NCBI RefSeq assembly: GCF_008727775.1 | Contig: NZ_CP044232.1 | Coordinates: 2,976,001 to 3,040,000, forward strand | Direction of reading: 5' to 3' | Length of the DNA stretch: 64,000 nucleotides | From: Microbacterium lushaniae | GTDB taxonomy: Bacteria; Actinomycetota; Actinomycetes; Actinomycetales; Microbacteriaceae | Shown here: positions 32,599 through 40,431 of the stretch, one piece after another | Numbering within the stretch: position 1 is the stretch's first letter | Layout of the letters: the number at the start of each line of letters is the position of its first letter | Notes under the pieces: model-generated | Told to the model about the DNA's origin: nothing | Database searches by the model: none | The model's input: only the letters and a program-made list of their open reading frames with translations | Translations under genes and position numbers: made by a program

Positions 32599-33153
32599 CT
32601 AGCTCGCGCCGCTGCCTGCCGGCGCCACGAACTCGAACAACTCGCACGTGCTGTCGTAGTACCGGTCGGTCGGGCCGAGCGCGGGCATCCCGATGCGGCG
32701 GCACACGCTCTGGGAGGCGGCGTTGGCGGGGTTGGTCACCGCGACGATGCGCGGGACGCCCGCCGCCCACGCCAACGGCAGCACGGCGGCGGCCGCCTCC
32801 GCGGCGTAGCCATGGCCCCACGCGTCGGGATGCAGGTGCCAGCCGATCTCGATGTCTTCGGGCGTTCCCGGCGCCGCGGCATCCGTGGACCACGGTATGC
32901 GCTTGAGCAGGAGGCACCCCAGCCGCTCGCCGTCGTGCGTCGTGATCGCCCGCACTCCGAGCACGCCGTCGCGGAGCGCCTCCCACCTGCCGATCATGGC
33001 GGACGCCTCGGCCGGGTCCTCCAGCACGCGCGGGGTGCGACCGAGGTAGCGCAGCACGTCCATGCGCGAATACATGTCGAAGACGAACGCGACGTCGTCC
33101 GCATCCGTCGTCCACGCTCGCAGCGTCAGCCGCGCAGTGCGCACCGGGGTCAT
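32599..33153 (-). CDS. GNAT N-acetyltransferase, RimJ/RimL-like
   Basis: 184 residues starting MTPVRTARLTLRAWTTDD-like; the acetyl-CoA loop is AWGHGYAAEAAAAVLPLAW (about 113-131), followed by VTNPANAASQSVCRRIGM, the standard N-acetyltransferase helix of the RimJ/L group (acetylates ribosomal proteins or small amines). GAGGAG precedes the ATG. The 5' end overlaps the stop of the ElaA-like gene by 4 bp, so the two are translated in series. Confidence 0.88.
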   Translation of the reverse strand: MTPVRTARLTLRAWTTDADDVAFVFDMYSRMDVLRYLGRTPRVLEDPAEASAMIGRWEALRDGVLGVRAITTHDGERLGCLLLKRIPWSTDAAAPGTPEDIEIGWHLHPDAWGHGYAAEAAAAVLPLAWAAGVPRIVAVTNPANAASQSVCRRIGMPALGPTDRYYDSTCELFEFVAPAGSGAS

Positions 33154-33590
33154 GATCTCCTCATCGGGATGTGCGGGATGCCGTCCTCCTCGAACGGTTC
33201 CCCCGAGCGGACGAAGCCGAAACGGGCGTACCAGTCCTCGAGCTGCATCTGCGCGTCCAGGGCGATCGGCAGCCCCGGCGCCGTCTCGGCGCAGCGCGCG
33301 ACGGCCGCCCGCATGAGGTCGCCGGCGTACCCGCGCCCCCGGGCGGGCGCGGCGGTGGCCACCCGCCCGATGCGCATTCCGTCCGCATCGCGGAGGATCC
33401 GCAGCGTCGCGACGACCTCGGGCCCCTCCGCGATCCACATGAGCTCCGCTCCTGGCTCGATGTCGCGCCCGTCGATCTCGGGGTACGCGGCATCCTGCTC
33501 GACGACGAAGACACTCACGCGCAGCCACAGGATGCGGTAGAGCGTGATCGGATCGATGTCGGCGACGCCGGCTCGGTGGATCTGGGGCAC
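33150..33590 (-). CDS. ElaA-like GNAT acetyltransferase
   Basis: 146 residues of the ElaA family: LYRILWLRVSVFVVEQDAAYPEIDGRD (signature of the group), then ELMWIAEG, GRVATAAPARGRGYAGDLMRA (the acetyl-CoA loop), and DAQMQLEDWYARFGFVRSGEPFEEDGIPHIPM, nearly invariant in ElaA proteins. Substrate unknown. First of two acetyltransferase genes overlapping by 4 bp; upstream is an epoxide hydrolase gene 9 bp away on the same strand. Confidence 0.93.
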   Translation of the reverse strand: MPQIHRAGVADIDPITLYRILWLRVSVFVVEQDAAYPEIDGRDIEPGAELMWIAEGPEVVATLRILRDADGMRIGRVATAAPARGRGYAGDLMRAAVARCAETAPGLPIALDAQMQLEDWYARFGFVRSGEPFEEDGIPHIPMRRS

Positions 33591-33599
33591 CCGATGACA

Positions 33600-34787
33600 C
33601 TACCGACCCGGGTGGGGCTCGTCGCCATCCGCCGGACGAAGCGACCGGACGAATGCGCGAACATCGTCCACGAGCAGCTCCGGCTCCTCGAGCGCGGCGA
33701 AATGCCCGCCTCGGTCGGAGTGCTCGCTCCAGCGGACGATGCGGTTGCACTCCTGCGCGAACGCACGGATGCCGATGTCGTGTGCGAACTGGATCGCCGC
33801 CGTCGGCACTCCCGAGGCGACCGGGTCATCTCCCCATCCTTCGCCCTGGGCATACCCGACGTAGGCGGAAGAGCCGCCGCTCGCGGTGAACCAGTACAGC
33901 GACAGGTCGGCGAAGACGAACTCGTCTCCGAGCACCTCGGTCGCCGGCTGCTCCGGCGGATGGCTCCACGACTGCAGCTTGTCCAGCATCCATGCCAGCT
34001 GTCCGGCCGGGCTGTCAGCGGTCATGGCACCGATGAGGCCGGGCCGCGTGGACTGGATCGCGACGTAGCCCAGCTCCGTCTGCATGAACTCGCCGATCCG
34101 GCGCATCCGGTCGCGTTCGACGGGCGGCATCGCCGCCAGCGCGTCCTCACCGACGTGCGGGTGAAACGCCCCAAGCGCACCGTTGACGTGCACGCCGATC
34201 ACGCGATCAGGCGCGACCCGCCCGATCTCGGGGGCCACCGCCGCTCCGATGTCGCCACCCTGCACGACGAACCGCTCGTACCCGAGCCGGGTCATGAGCT
34301 CGGCGAACGCGGCGGCGATGCGACGTGTCGACCAACCGGATCCCGTGAGCGGAGTCGAGAACCCGAATCCCGGCAGCGACGGGATCACGACATCGAATGC
34401 GTCGCGACTGTCGCCCCCGTGCGCGGCCGGGTCGGTCAGCGGCCCCACCAGTCCCTCGAACTCGAGGAAGGATCCGGGCCATCCGTGGATCAGCATGAGC
34501 GGAACGGCACCGCGCACCGCGGACCGCGCGTGCACGAAGTGGACCGTCTGCCCGTCGATCTCGGTGGTGAACTGCGGCAGACGGTTCAGCCGCTCCTCGG
34601 TGGCCACCCAATCATGCTCCCGCCACCGGGCGACATGGTCACGGAGCACGGCGACGGGCACCCCCGTGCTCCACTCGTCGCCGGGCAGCTCCGGTGGGAA
34701 CCGGGCCGCGTCCAATCGCCTCCGAAGGTCGGTGACCTCGTCGGGGTGGATCCGGATGCGGAAGGGGGTGACCCGGTGATCTTCCAT
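33600..34787 (-). CDS. Epoxide hydrolase
   Basis: 395-residue alpha/beta hydrolase with the N-terminal EHN domain (about 1-110: TPFRIRIHPDEVTDLRRRLD, LNRLPQFTTEIDGQ) typical of actinobacterial epoxide hydrolases. Catalytic sites: oxyanion LIHGWPGSFLEFE, nucleophile Asp in VVQGGDIGA, two Tyr that polarise the epoxide, and the late His in HSDRGGHFAALEEPE. Hydrates epoxides to diols in the cytosol. TGGAGG precedes the ATG. Divergent from a WYL regulator; a palindrome between them suggests control by that regulator. Confidence 0.92.
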   Translation of the reverse strand: MEDHRVTPFRIRIHPDEVTDLRRRLDAARFPPELPGDEWSTGVPVAVLRDHVARWREHDWVATEERLNRLPQFTTEIDGQTVHFVHARSAVRGAVPLMLIHGWPGSFLEFEGLVGPLTDPAAHGGDSRDAFDVVIPSLPGFGFSTPLTGSGWSTRRIAAAFAELMTRLGYERFVVQGGDIGAAVAPEIGRVAPDRVIGVHVNGALGAFHPHVGEDALAAMPPVERDRMRRIGEFMQTELGYVAIQSTRPGLIGAMTADSPAGQLAWMLDKLQSWSHPPEQPATEVLGDEFVFADLSLYWFTASGGSSAYVGYAQGEGWGDDPVASGVPTAAIQFAHDIGIRAFAQECNRIVRWSEHSDRGGHFAALEEPELLVDDVRAFVRSLRPADGDEPHPGR

Positions 34788-34804
34788 GCCTCCAGCGTGG
34801 GAGA

Positions 34805-34831
34805 TATTCCGGTCGCAATGCGGCCGGAATA
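34805..34831. promoter_or_regulatory. Palindrome between epoxide hydrolase and WYL regulator
   Basis: Perfect 8-bp arms TATTCCGG (34805-34812) and CCGGAATA (34824-34831), spacer 11 nt, in the 61-bp gap between the divergent starts. Probable operator of the adjacent WYL protein. Confidence 0.55.
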
Positions 34832-34848
34832 GATGAGATCGTGGTCGC

Positions 34849-35805
34849 ATGTCGCGGACGACCGGTCGAACCCTCGCCCTCCTGGGACTGCTGCAGTCGC
34901 GCCCCGAGTGGACCGGGGCGGAGCTGCGTCGGCGACTCGAGGTCAGTGACCGGACGCTGCGGCGCGACATCGACGACCTGCGGGCGCTCGGTTACGGGAT
35001 CGAGGCCACCCGCGGCGTCGGCGGCGGCTACCGGCTGGGCGCCGGCGCGTCGGTTCCCCCGCTGACCCTCGCCGTCGACGAAGCCGTCGCGATCGCCGTC
35101 GGGCTGCGCACCGCGGCGGCGGGAATCGTGACGGGGATCGAGGATGCCGCCACACGGACCCTCGCCAAGCTCGAGCTGTCTCTCGCTCCTTCGACGCGTG
35201 ATCAGATCGCGGCGGTCGAACGGGCGATGGTGAATCTGGGGCGCGCCCGCGACGACATCGACGTGGAAACGGTCACGGCGCTCGCGCGTTCGATCGCGCA
35301 GCGCCGCGCCATCCGCATCCGTTACCGCCGGCACGACGGCGAGATCGTCGAGCGCACGGTCGAGCCGCATCGGATCATCCACACTGCAGACCGCTGGTAC
35401 CTCGTCGCATGGGAGCCCCGGCGCCGCGGATGGCGCACCCTCCGGGTGGACCGCATCGGCTGGGTGGCACTCACTCCCACGACGTTCGGCGCGCGGGAGA
35501 TCCCCGACGACGCGCTGCGTGAAGCCACCACCCGGGCGATCAGCATCTCCCCGTATCCGGTGCGCGCCCGCGTCCGCATCCACGCCGAGGCGCACGTGGT
35601 GCGACGGATCTTCGGGCCCACGGTCGCGGAGGTCATCGACCGTGGCGCCACGACGGAACTGATCACGGGGGCCGATCGCCCGGAGGTGATCGCCCTCTAC
35701 CTGGGCACGTGCGGCCTGCGGTGGGAACTGCTCGAGGGCGAGGAGGTGCGCGCGACGCTGCACCGCCTGTCCGAGGAGTTCGCCGCATCCGCCAGCAGTG
35801 GCTGA
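34849..35805 (+). CDS. WYL-domain transcriptional regulator
   Basis: 318 residues. An N-terminal HTH (about 5-60; TLALLGLLQSRPEWTGAELRRRLEVS then TLRRDIDDLRALGY) of the DeoR/HTH_11 type, an alpha-helical middle, and a WYL-type ligand-binding domain (about 140-225; RRAIRIRYRRHDGEIVERTV, then DRWYLVAWEPRRRGWRTLRVDRI) with a WCX-type C-terminus. These regulators sense nucleic acids or small molecules. Divergent from an epoxide hydrolase gene and probably its regulator through 34805-34831. Confidence 0.9.
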   Translation: MSRTTGRTLALLGLLQSRPEWTGAELRRRLEVSDRTLRRDIDDLRALGYGIEATRGVGGGYRLGAGASVPPLTLAVDEAVAIAVGLRTAAAGIVTGIEDAATRTLAKLELSLAPSTRDQIAAVERAMVNLGRARDDIDVETVTALARSIAQRRAIRIRYRRHDGEIVERTVEPHRIIHTADRWYLVAWEPRRRGWRTLRVDRIGWVALTPTTFGAREIPDDALREATTRAISISPYPVRARVRIHAEAHVVRRIFGPTVAEVIDRGATTELITGADRPEVIALYLGTCGLRWELLEGEEVRATLHRLSEEFAASASSG

Positions 35806-35823
35806 CGGCGCGGATGCAGACCC

Positions 35824-36059
35824 TCAGACGCCTTCGCTGTCCAGCGCCGAGAAGACGAGCCGATCCGTCCACTCCCCGTCGAGGAGGGCGGCGTCGCGCA
35901 GGTGGCCCTCCTCGTGCAGTCATCGGCGTCCACGGCGGTAATCGCGTAATCGACCCGCGCCGGGTTGTCGGCCACGGTGGCCGTCCACTCGTCCACCATT
36001 TCGCGCGTGCAGGCCAGAGTGACCCCCAGCCGGCGCATCGTCTGCCGAGCAAGGTCGCC
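35824..36059 (-). pseudogene. Decayed GNAT acetyltransferase
   Basis: Upstream piece reads GDLARQTMRRLGVTLACTREMVDEW and DYAITAVDADD; after about 35920 the frame changes and LHEEGHLRDAALLDGEW continues to DRLVFSALDSEGV and a stop. The last part is the typical end of a RimJ/RimL-like GNAT. Some 60-80 residues with the acetyl-CoA loop are missing between them, so the gene has lost an internal segment. No start signal is evident. Confidence 0.75.
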
Positions 36060-36097
36060 TTGTTTCGGACGTGGACGCCGCCGGGCTGCCTGGCGGG

Positions 36098-36823
36098 CTA
36101 CTCCCCCTGACGACTGAGGAGTGCGTGAAGCTCCGCAGACGCCTCGAGCAGCGCGACACTGCGACGGGTGAGGTCGGACAGCCGCTCGTTCAGCAGCGTT
36201 CGCACCTCCGCGGCCAGCCCGTGCGCGCGCAGTCGCTCCAGGACGCGGGAGATCACGGGGATGGGGTAACCCCCGTCGCGTAGGGCCGCGACGATGCGCG
36301 CCTCCGTGACGGCGCGGGCGTCGTAGCGGCGGGATCGGGAGCCGTTCCTGCGCCCCGGGTCGACGAGTCCTTCGTGTTCCCAGTGCCGTAGCGCGGACGG
36401 ACGCACGTCGAGCGCCTGCGCCAGCTCGCCGATCGACATCGCGTCCTGTTCCTCGAACACGTCGCTCGCATCTGTCAGTACGGCATCGATCCCCCGGAGT
36501 GCTTCACGAATCCGCGCTCGGCCGAGAGCGATCACGACATGGAGGTCGTCGATCCGCCCGGCCGCGACATCCGTGGGGCCCTCGATCAGCACCGGCATGA
36601 TCTGCCGGGCGGGGACAGGGCCGATGGCGGCGGCCAGTGCTCGGTAGGCGCGGAGGGCGATGACGTGACCCTGCGCGTAGCGCCGGTAGCCGTTGGCGGC
36701 ACGGTCGGCGACCGGGATGACTCCGAGTCGCTCCAGATCGCGCACCTGCTGCGTGGAGTAGCCGACGAGGCCGCCGACGACCGCCGTCGTAAGGTGCTCC
36801 AGTTGAGGGTTCACGGCTTCCAC
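36098..36823 (-). CDS. Tandem MerR-type regulator (two HTH domains)
   Basis: 241 residues with two MerR-type winged helices: one at the N-terminus (VGGLVGYSTQQVRDLERLG, NGYRRYAQGHV) and a second at about 140-205 (MSIGELAQALDVRPSALRHW, SRSRRYDARAV), then a helical tail. Known 'TioE'-type proteins share this layout. No cysteine metal site visible. Start is uncertain: GTG 36823 has GGAGCAGG upstream; GTG 36814 and an ATG at 36880 are also in frame. Divergent from the DUF6194 gene. Confidence 0.83.
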   Translation of the reverse strand: MEAVNPQLEHLTTAVVGGLVGYSTQQVRDLERLGVIPVADRAANGYRRYAQGHVIALRAYRALAAAIGPVPARQIMPVLIEGPTDVAAGRIDDLHVVIALGRARIREALRGIDAVLTDASDVFEEQDAMSIGELAQALDVRPSALRHWEHEGLVDPGRRNGSRSRRYDARAVTEARIVAALRDGGYPIPVISRVLERLRAHGLAAEVRTLLNERLSDLTRRSVALLEASAELHALLSRQGE

Positions 36824-36878
36824 GCCTGCTCCGTCCTGCGCCAAGTCCACATAAGCACGTGAAGGAGACCATTGAGAC

Positions 36879-37325
36879 ATGCAGATGCGAGAGATCATCG
36901 ATGTCGTGCGCAGCTTCGAGGGCGCACTGGTCGTCGTCCCGGACAGAGGGAGCGGACTGCCGGAGCTGGCGTGGGGCGATGCCTTCTTCTACTACGCACC
37001 GGATGGTGTGATGCCCCAGCGATCCCAGCCCTACGGGACGATCGTCACGAAGAACTACCCCGACGACGAGCGATCTCGGCTCGACGATCCGCACCGGTTC
37101 CGCGTGAACATCCACGTCGGACGGGATCGGGCCGCGGAGATCGCGCGCGCCGACGCCGATCCGGCAGCGACGGACGCCTTCGCGCCGCATCCTGTGTACG
37201 GTGCCACCGGGTGGGTGTCGGTCGTCAATCCGGCGGCGACGACCGCGGAACTGGTCGTGTCGCTCCTGCGCGACGCCCACGAGGCAGCCCGCGCACGCTC
37301 ATCCCGCCGATCGGGCGACGCGTGA
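36879..37325 (+). CDS. DUF6194 family protein
   Basis: 148 residues matching DUF6194: MREIIDVVRSFEGALVV at the start, LAWGDAFFYYAPDGVMP, PYGTIVTKNYPDDERSRLD and FRVNIHVG, all of which are conserved in this family. Looks like a small cytosolic alpha/beta domain of the MmcQ/YjbR kind; function unknown. GAAGGAG precedes the ATG by 11 nt. One base (37326) separates its stop from the next start, so the two form an operon divergent from the tandem-MerR gene, which probably controls them. Confidence 0.85.
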   Translation: MQMREIIDVVRSFEGALVVVPDRGSGLPELAWGDAFFYYAPDGVMPQRSQPYGTIVTKNYPDDERSRLDDPHRFRVNIHVGRDRAAEIARADADPAATDAFAPHPVYGATGWVSVVNPAATTAELVVSLLRDAHEAARARSSRRSGDA

Positions 37326-37326
37326 G

Positions 37327-37857
37327 ATGCGATCAACACAGACGTTGAGCGAGACGGACAGGCGGCTTCTCGCGGGGTGGGCGGCGGACTGTGCGGAGCG
37401 GGTCCTGACATCGTTCGAGCAGGAGGCACCCGCCGATCTTCGTCCGCGCGACGCCATCGCGCGTGCGCGTGCGTTCTCCCGCGGAGAACTGGACACAGCC
37501 GGCGAGATCCGCCGCCGCTTCGTCGCGGGTCGCGCGGCGCGATCGGTCACCGCTCCCGCGGCCGTCGCCGCGGCCAGGGCGGCCGCGCAGGCCGCCGGCG
37601 TGGCTCACATGGGGGCGCACGCTCTCGGTGCGGCCGCGTATGCGGCGAGAGCCGCAGAACTGGCGGCGCCCGAACGCCCGGACGCGCACGGCGCAGAGAT
37701 CGAGTGGCAGCTCGCGCACCTCTCGCCCCACGCCAGGACCGCACTGCGGAGACTTCCGCCACTGGGCGCGGACTCTGCCGGACCGCTCGGCCCGGGCCTC
37801 CTCGCGACGGGCGCGCTCGCGGCGAACATCCGGAGCATCCAGGCCCGGCTCGCGTGA
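37327..37857 (+). CDS. Immunity-protein-like (Imm5-like) Ala-rich protein
   Basis: 176 residues, strongly helical, Ala 28% or so. Sequence LSETDRRLLAGWAADCAERVLTSFE and DLRPRDAIARARAFSRGEL, then AARAAAQAAGVAHMGAHALGAAAYAARA, fit the Imm5-like 'putative immunity protein' family. No toxin with a matching domain is near. Family members often stand alone, so a general role is also possible. Cotranscribed with DUF6194. Confidence 0.75.
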   Translation: MRSTQTLSETDRRLLAGWAADCAERVLTSFEQEAPADLRPRDAIARARAFSRGELDTAGEIRRRFVAGRAARSVTAPAAVAAARAAAQAAGVAHMGAHALGAAAYAARAAELAAPERPDAHGAEIEWQLAHLSPHARTALRRLPPLGADSAGPLGPGLLATGALAANIRSIQARLA

Positions 37858-37891
37858 GGACGCCGACCCCGACCGATGACCGCCGATGACC

Positions 37892-38344
37892 TCACGGGAT
37901 GAGGCGTCGAGCTCCCGGCCCCTGCTCTCCCATCGCATCGCCCGGATTCGTGTACGGGCAGGATGTCAGGGAGAGGCAGCCGCAGCCGATGCAGTTGGCG
38001 AGGTTGTCACGGAGAGCCTCGAGGCGCTCGATGCGCTGATCCAGGTCGGCACGCCACATCCGGGCGATCCGCGCCCAATCGCGTTTCGTCGGCGGCTGCT
38101 CGTGGGGCAATCCGTCGAGAGCCTGCTTGATGGTCGCGAGCGGGATGCCGAGGGTCTGTGACGCCCGGATGAAGCCGATCACGCGGAGCGTGTCGCGGCG
38201 GTACTCGCGCCGGTCGCCGGCGGTGCGCCGACTGGCGATGAGACCCAGGCTCTCGTAGTAGTGCAGCGTCGAAACGGCGACACCCGCGCGCTGCGCCACC
38301 TGGCCCGGCTTCAACCAGACCGCATCCTCCGGGATCTGCGCCAT
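37892..38344 (-). CDS. soxR: SoxR redox-sensing MerR regulator
   Basis: 150 residues. N-terminal MerR HTH (LKPGQVAQRAGVAVSTLHYYE, about 10-30), dimer helix, then the [2Fe-2S] cluster loop CIGCGCLSLTSC (about 118-129; four Cys in the C-x2-C-x-C-x5-C spacing) followed by YTNPGD. Redox changes in the cluster switch transcription. ATG 38344 is used; GGGGAG lies just upstream, and an earlier Met would lie inside the operator. Divergent from an NTF2-like gene with a SoxR box between. Confidence 0.94.
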   Translation of the reverse strand: MAQIPEDAVWLKPGQVAQRAGVAVSTLHYYESLGLIASRRTAGDRREYRRDTLRVIGFIRASQTLGIPLATIKQALDGLPHEQPPTKRDWARIARMWRADLDQRIERLEALRDNLANCIGCGCLSLTSCPYTNPGDAMGEQGPGARRLIP

Positions 38345-38352
38345 GACTCCCC

Positions 38353-38383
38353 TTGACATCAAGCGGACTTGATGAAGTGGACT
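38353..38383 (+). promoter_or_regulatory. SoxR box in a stretched promoter
   Basis: Perfect 7-bp arms CATCAAG and CTTGATG (38357-38374) with CGGA between, matching the SoxR box shape CCTCAAG-TTAA-CTTGAGG. A TTGACA -35 (38353-38358) overlaps it and a TGGACT -10 candidate (38378-38383) follows after 19 bp, the stretched spacer typical of MerR-family control. Confidence 0.75.
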
Positions 38384-38390
38384 CTACGAC

Positions 38391-39224
38391 ATGAACGCCT
38401 CCGACTCGCCCGCAGCCACAGCGCCCACGGACACCGACCGTCTCACAGAGCTGGTCGCCGCGATCCAGCGCACGCAGCGCTCGGAGGACGTCGACGGCTT
38501 CCTCGACCTGTTCGCGCCCGACGCCGTGTGGGTCAACGGAGCCGGTCAGCGTCTGGTCGGGCTGGAGGAGATCGCGGCGTTCACCCGGAACGCCCTCCCC
38601 GGAGGGATGGCGGGGCAGTCCGTCCGCTACGACGTGACGGATGTGCGTTTCCCCGCACCCGACGTCGCCATCACGAGTGTCGATCAGGAGTACCTGAGCG
38701 CCGATGAGGAGTCGTTCTCCCCGCGGATCGAAGGGAGACCGACCTACGTGTGGGCGCGACGGGACGGCGACTGGCGCATCGTGCACGGGCAGAACACCGG
38801 CGTGATCCCGCCCGACGACGAGGCGTCGGCGCCCGAAGACGCGGCCGCGTTGCGCGACATCGTCGCCAACGTCGAGGAGGGATTCAATCGGAACGACGTA
38901 GAGCTCCTGGTCCGCGACATCGCCCCCGACGCCCGCATCGTCAACGCGGTCGGCGCGCAGCTCATCGGTCGCGAGGAGATCGCGGCGTCCACCCGGCAGG
39001 GGCTCCTGCAGGCGCATCTGCGTGACGCGACGGCGCACTACCGCCTCGACGGGATCACGCTGCTCGCCCCCGACGTCGCGGTGGCGCACAAGCGGGCGTG
39101 GTCGACCGCGGAAGCCGCCGAGCGTGGCGATGCCCCCGAAATGACGGCCCTCTATGTCTTCGCCCGCCGCGACGGCCGCTGGTGGATCGTCCGCCGGCAG
39201 AACACGCTCGTCGCCGCCGCGTGA
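38391..39224 (+). CDS. Dual NTF2/SnoaL-like protein
   Basis: 277 residues with two SgcJ/NTF2-like cone domains: first about 18-138 (LTELVAAIQRTQRSEDVDGFLDLFAPDA then VWARRDGDWRIVHGQNT), second about 150-275 (IVANVEEGFNRNDVELLVRDIA, VFARRDGRWWIVRRQNT). The two ends mirror each other, so it arose by duplication. Such domains bind small ligands or act as isomerases; no catalytic set is evident. Directly downstream of the SoxR box, so probably redox-induced. Confidence 0.8.
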   Translation: MNASDSPAATAPTDTDRLTELVAAIQRTQRSEDVDGFLDLFAPDAVWVNGAGQRLVGLEEIAAFTRNALPGGMAGQSVRYDVTDVRFPAPDVAITSVDQEYLSADEESFSPRIEGRPTYVWARRDGDWRIVHGQNTGVIPPDDEASAPEDAAALRDIVANVEEGFNRNDVELLVRDIAPDARIVNAVGAQLIGREEIAASTRQGLLQAHLRDATAHYRLDGITLLAPDVAVAHKRAWSTAEAAERGDAPEMTALYVFARRDGRWWIVRRQNTLVAAA

Positions 39225-39330
39225 ATCGCAGCGGGACCGCGGAAGCTCCCGCCCTGACCGCTCGTTCCCGTGCAGATCGAGCAGCTGGACGGCACGTCCT
39301 GGCGCAGCGACTGCGGTCAGATCTGCCGGA

Positions 39331-39336
39331 TAGGTT
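39331..39336 (+). promoter_or_regulatory. -10 hexamer of leaderless membrane-protein gene
   Basis: TAGGTT ends 6 nt before the GTG at 39343. Confidence 0.45.
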
Positions 39337-39342
39337 TGCGGT

Positions 39343-39861
39343 GTGACAGACGCTCGCTCCCGCATCATCCGGCTTCGATGGGCAAGTGGCCTGCTGATTG
39401 CGCAAGGCACGCTGATGGAGCTCTCCGTGTTTGTCGGCGTCGTCGTCCTCCTCGTCCTCGGCACGCCGCAGACGACGATCACTGACCGGGTGGACATCTT
39501 CGCGCTGCCGTATCTGAACGACAACCTGTATCTGATGATGGCGATGAGCGGCATCTTCGGCGTGCTTCGAGTCATCGGCGCGATCGGCCTGGCCCGGAAT
39601 CAGATGTGGGGCCTCGTGCTGTCCCTTTTCAATTGCGGGACAACGCTGACTCTGATGGTCTTCTTGATGCCCCCCGGATTGCTCGATGGCCTCCTGACCG
39701 GGAGTGCACTGGTCCTGATCCTCACCGGATGGCTGCAACGTCGCCCCATCGTCTCTGTCCGATGCCACGCAGTTTGTCAGCCGGACGCGCGACCGCCCCG
39801 CGGCCCACGCCATCGCCTCCACGCTGCACCAGTTCTGCTTCATCATGCGACTTGTCATTAG
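39343..39861 (+). CDS. Small integral membrane protein
   Basis: 172 residues, four hydrophobic segments (about 14-40, 58-80, 84-102 and 108-126). Sequence such as LPYLNDNLYLMMAMSGIFGV does not match a known family. The last 40 residues (from PIVSVRCHAV) are atypical, hydrophilic and Cys/His/Pro-rich, and another frame looks equally open, so the gene may have been altered at its 3' end. The stop lies inside a 20-bp direct repeat (39844-39863). Slightly lower GC than neighbours. Moderate confidence that the first 130 residues are real. Confidence 0.6.
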   Translation: MTDARSRIIRLRWASGLLIAQGTLMELSVFVGVVVLLVLGTPQTTITDRVDIFALPYLNDNLYLMMAMSGIFGVLRVIGAIGLARNQMWGLVLSLFNCGTTLTLMVFLMPPGLLDGLLTGSALVLILTGWLQRRPIVSVRCHAVCQPDARPPRGPRHRLHAAPVLLHHATCH

Positions 39862-39863
39862 TC
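39844..39863. repeat. Direct repeat, left copy
   Basis: CATGCGACTTGTCATTAGTC; matches 41423-41442 at 17 of 20 positions, with an 11-bp exact core GCGACTTGTCA. The 161-bp gap from here to 40022 holds nothing recognisable. Confidence 0.45.
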
Positions 39864-40022
39864 GAACGAGGCGGCACGTCATGGACGCTTAGATACCCGC
39901 ATTGCTTGCGCCCCAGGGCCGCTCCTCAAACAGCAGGGGGCGTGCGAGATCTATTCGACGTCTCGTTGCCACCTGACGAAGCGACTTCCACTCACCGGAT
40001 CCTGGGTTATCGGGGTCTTCCG

Positions 40023-40430
40023 CTACGCGGCGCCGGTCCGCGGCGGAACGGTGGCTATGGCATCGATTTCGACGAGGGCGCCTGGGCGTGCGAGTCCGCT
40101 CACGAGCAGAACGGTGATCGCAGTGGGGTGGTTGCCCCAGACGGCACCGGATGCTGCGAACGCGGCGCGGGGGTCGCTGCCGTCGAGCAGATGGATGCTG
40201 AGCCGTGCGACGTTTTCGGGGCCTGTTCCGGCGGCTTCGAGCACCGTGAGCACGTTTCTAATGGCTTGCGCCGTTTGCGCCTCGAGTCCCTCGACGAGAG
40301 CGCCTGTCGTGTCGACACCGTTCTGACCGCCGACGTAGATGGTCCGTCCGGCTTCGGTGATCACGCCCTGCGCGAATGCGGGATTGCCCGCGAGGTTCTC
40401 GGGATTGATGACGGTCGTGAACCTGGTCAT
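40023..40430 (-). CDS. RidA/YjgF-family enamine/imine deaminase
   Basis: 135 residues of the Rid family: start MTRFTTVINPENLAGNPAFAQG, YVGGQNGVD, then ARLSIHLLDG (near the expected catalytic arginine position) and VEIDAIATVP at the end. The core fold is intact. Canonical RidA has an Arg at the 'RxxxF/Y' position; here ARLSIHL stands at that place, so subfamily membership (RidA versus Rid1-7) is not settled. GAAGGAG precedes the ATG. It follows the CGNR gene by 1 bp in a three-gene operon. Confidence 0.87.
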   Translation of the reverse strand: MTRFTTVINPENLAGNPAFAQGVITEAGRTIYVGGQNGVDTTGALVEGLEAQTAQAIRNVLTVLEAAGTGPENVARLSIHLLDGSDPRAAFAASGAVWGNHPTAITVLLVSGLARPGALVEIDAIATVPPRTGAA

Positions 40431-40431
40431 G

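Noticed and set aside
36840..36880. Weak inverted repeat (CTCC..GGAG) as tandem-MerR operator
   Set aside because: Too many mismatches and it overlaps a ribosome-binding site whose GGAG explains the similarity.
37327..37857. Polymorphic toxin-immunity locus
   Set aside because: No toxin or secretion-associated gene within several kilobases; only the immunity-like protein is visible.
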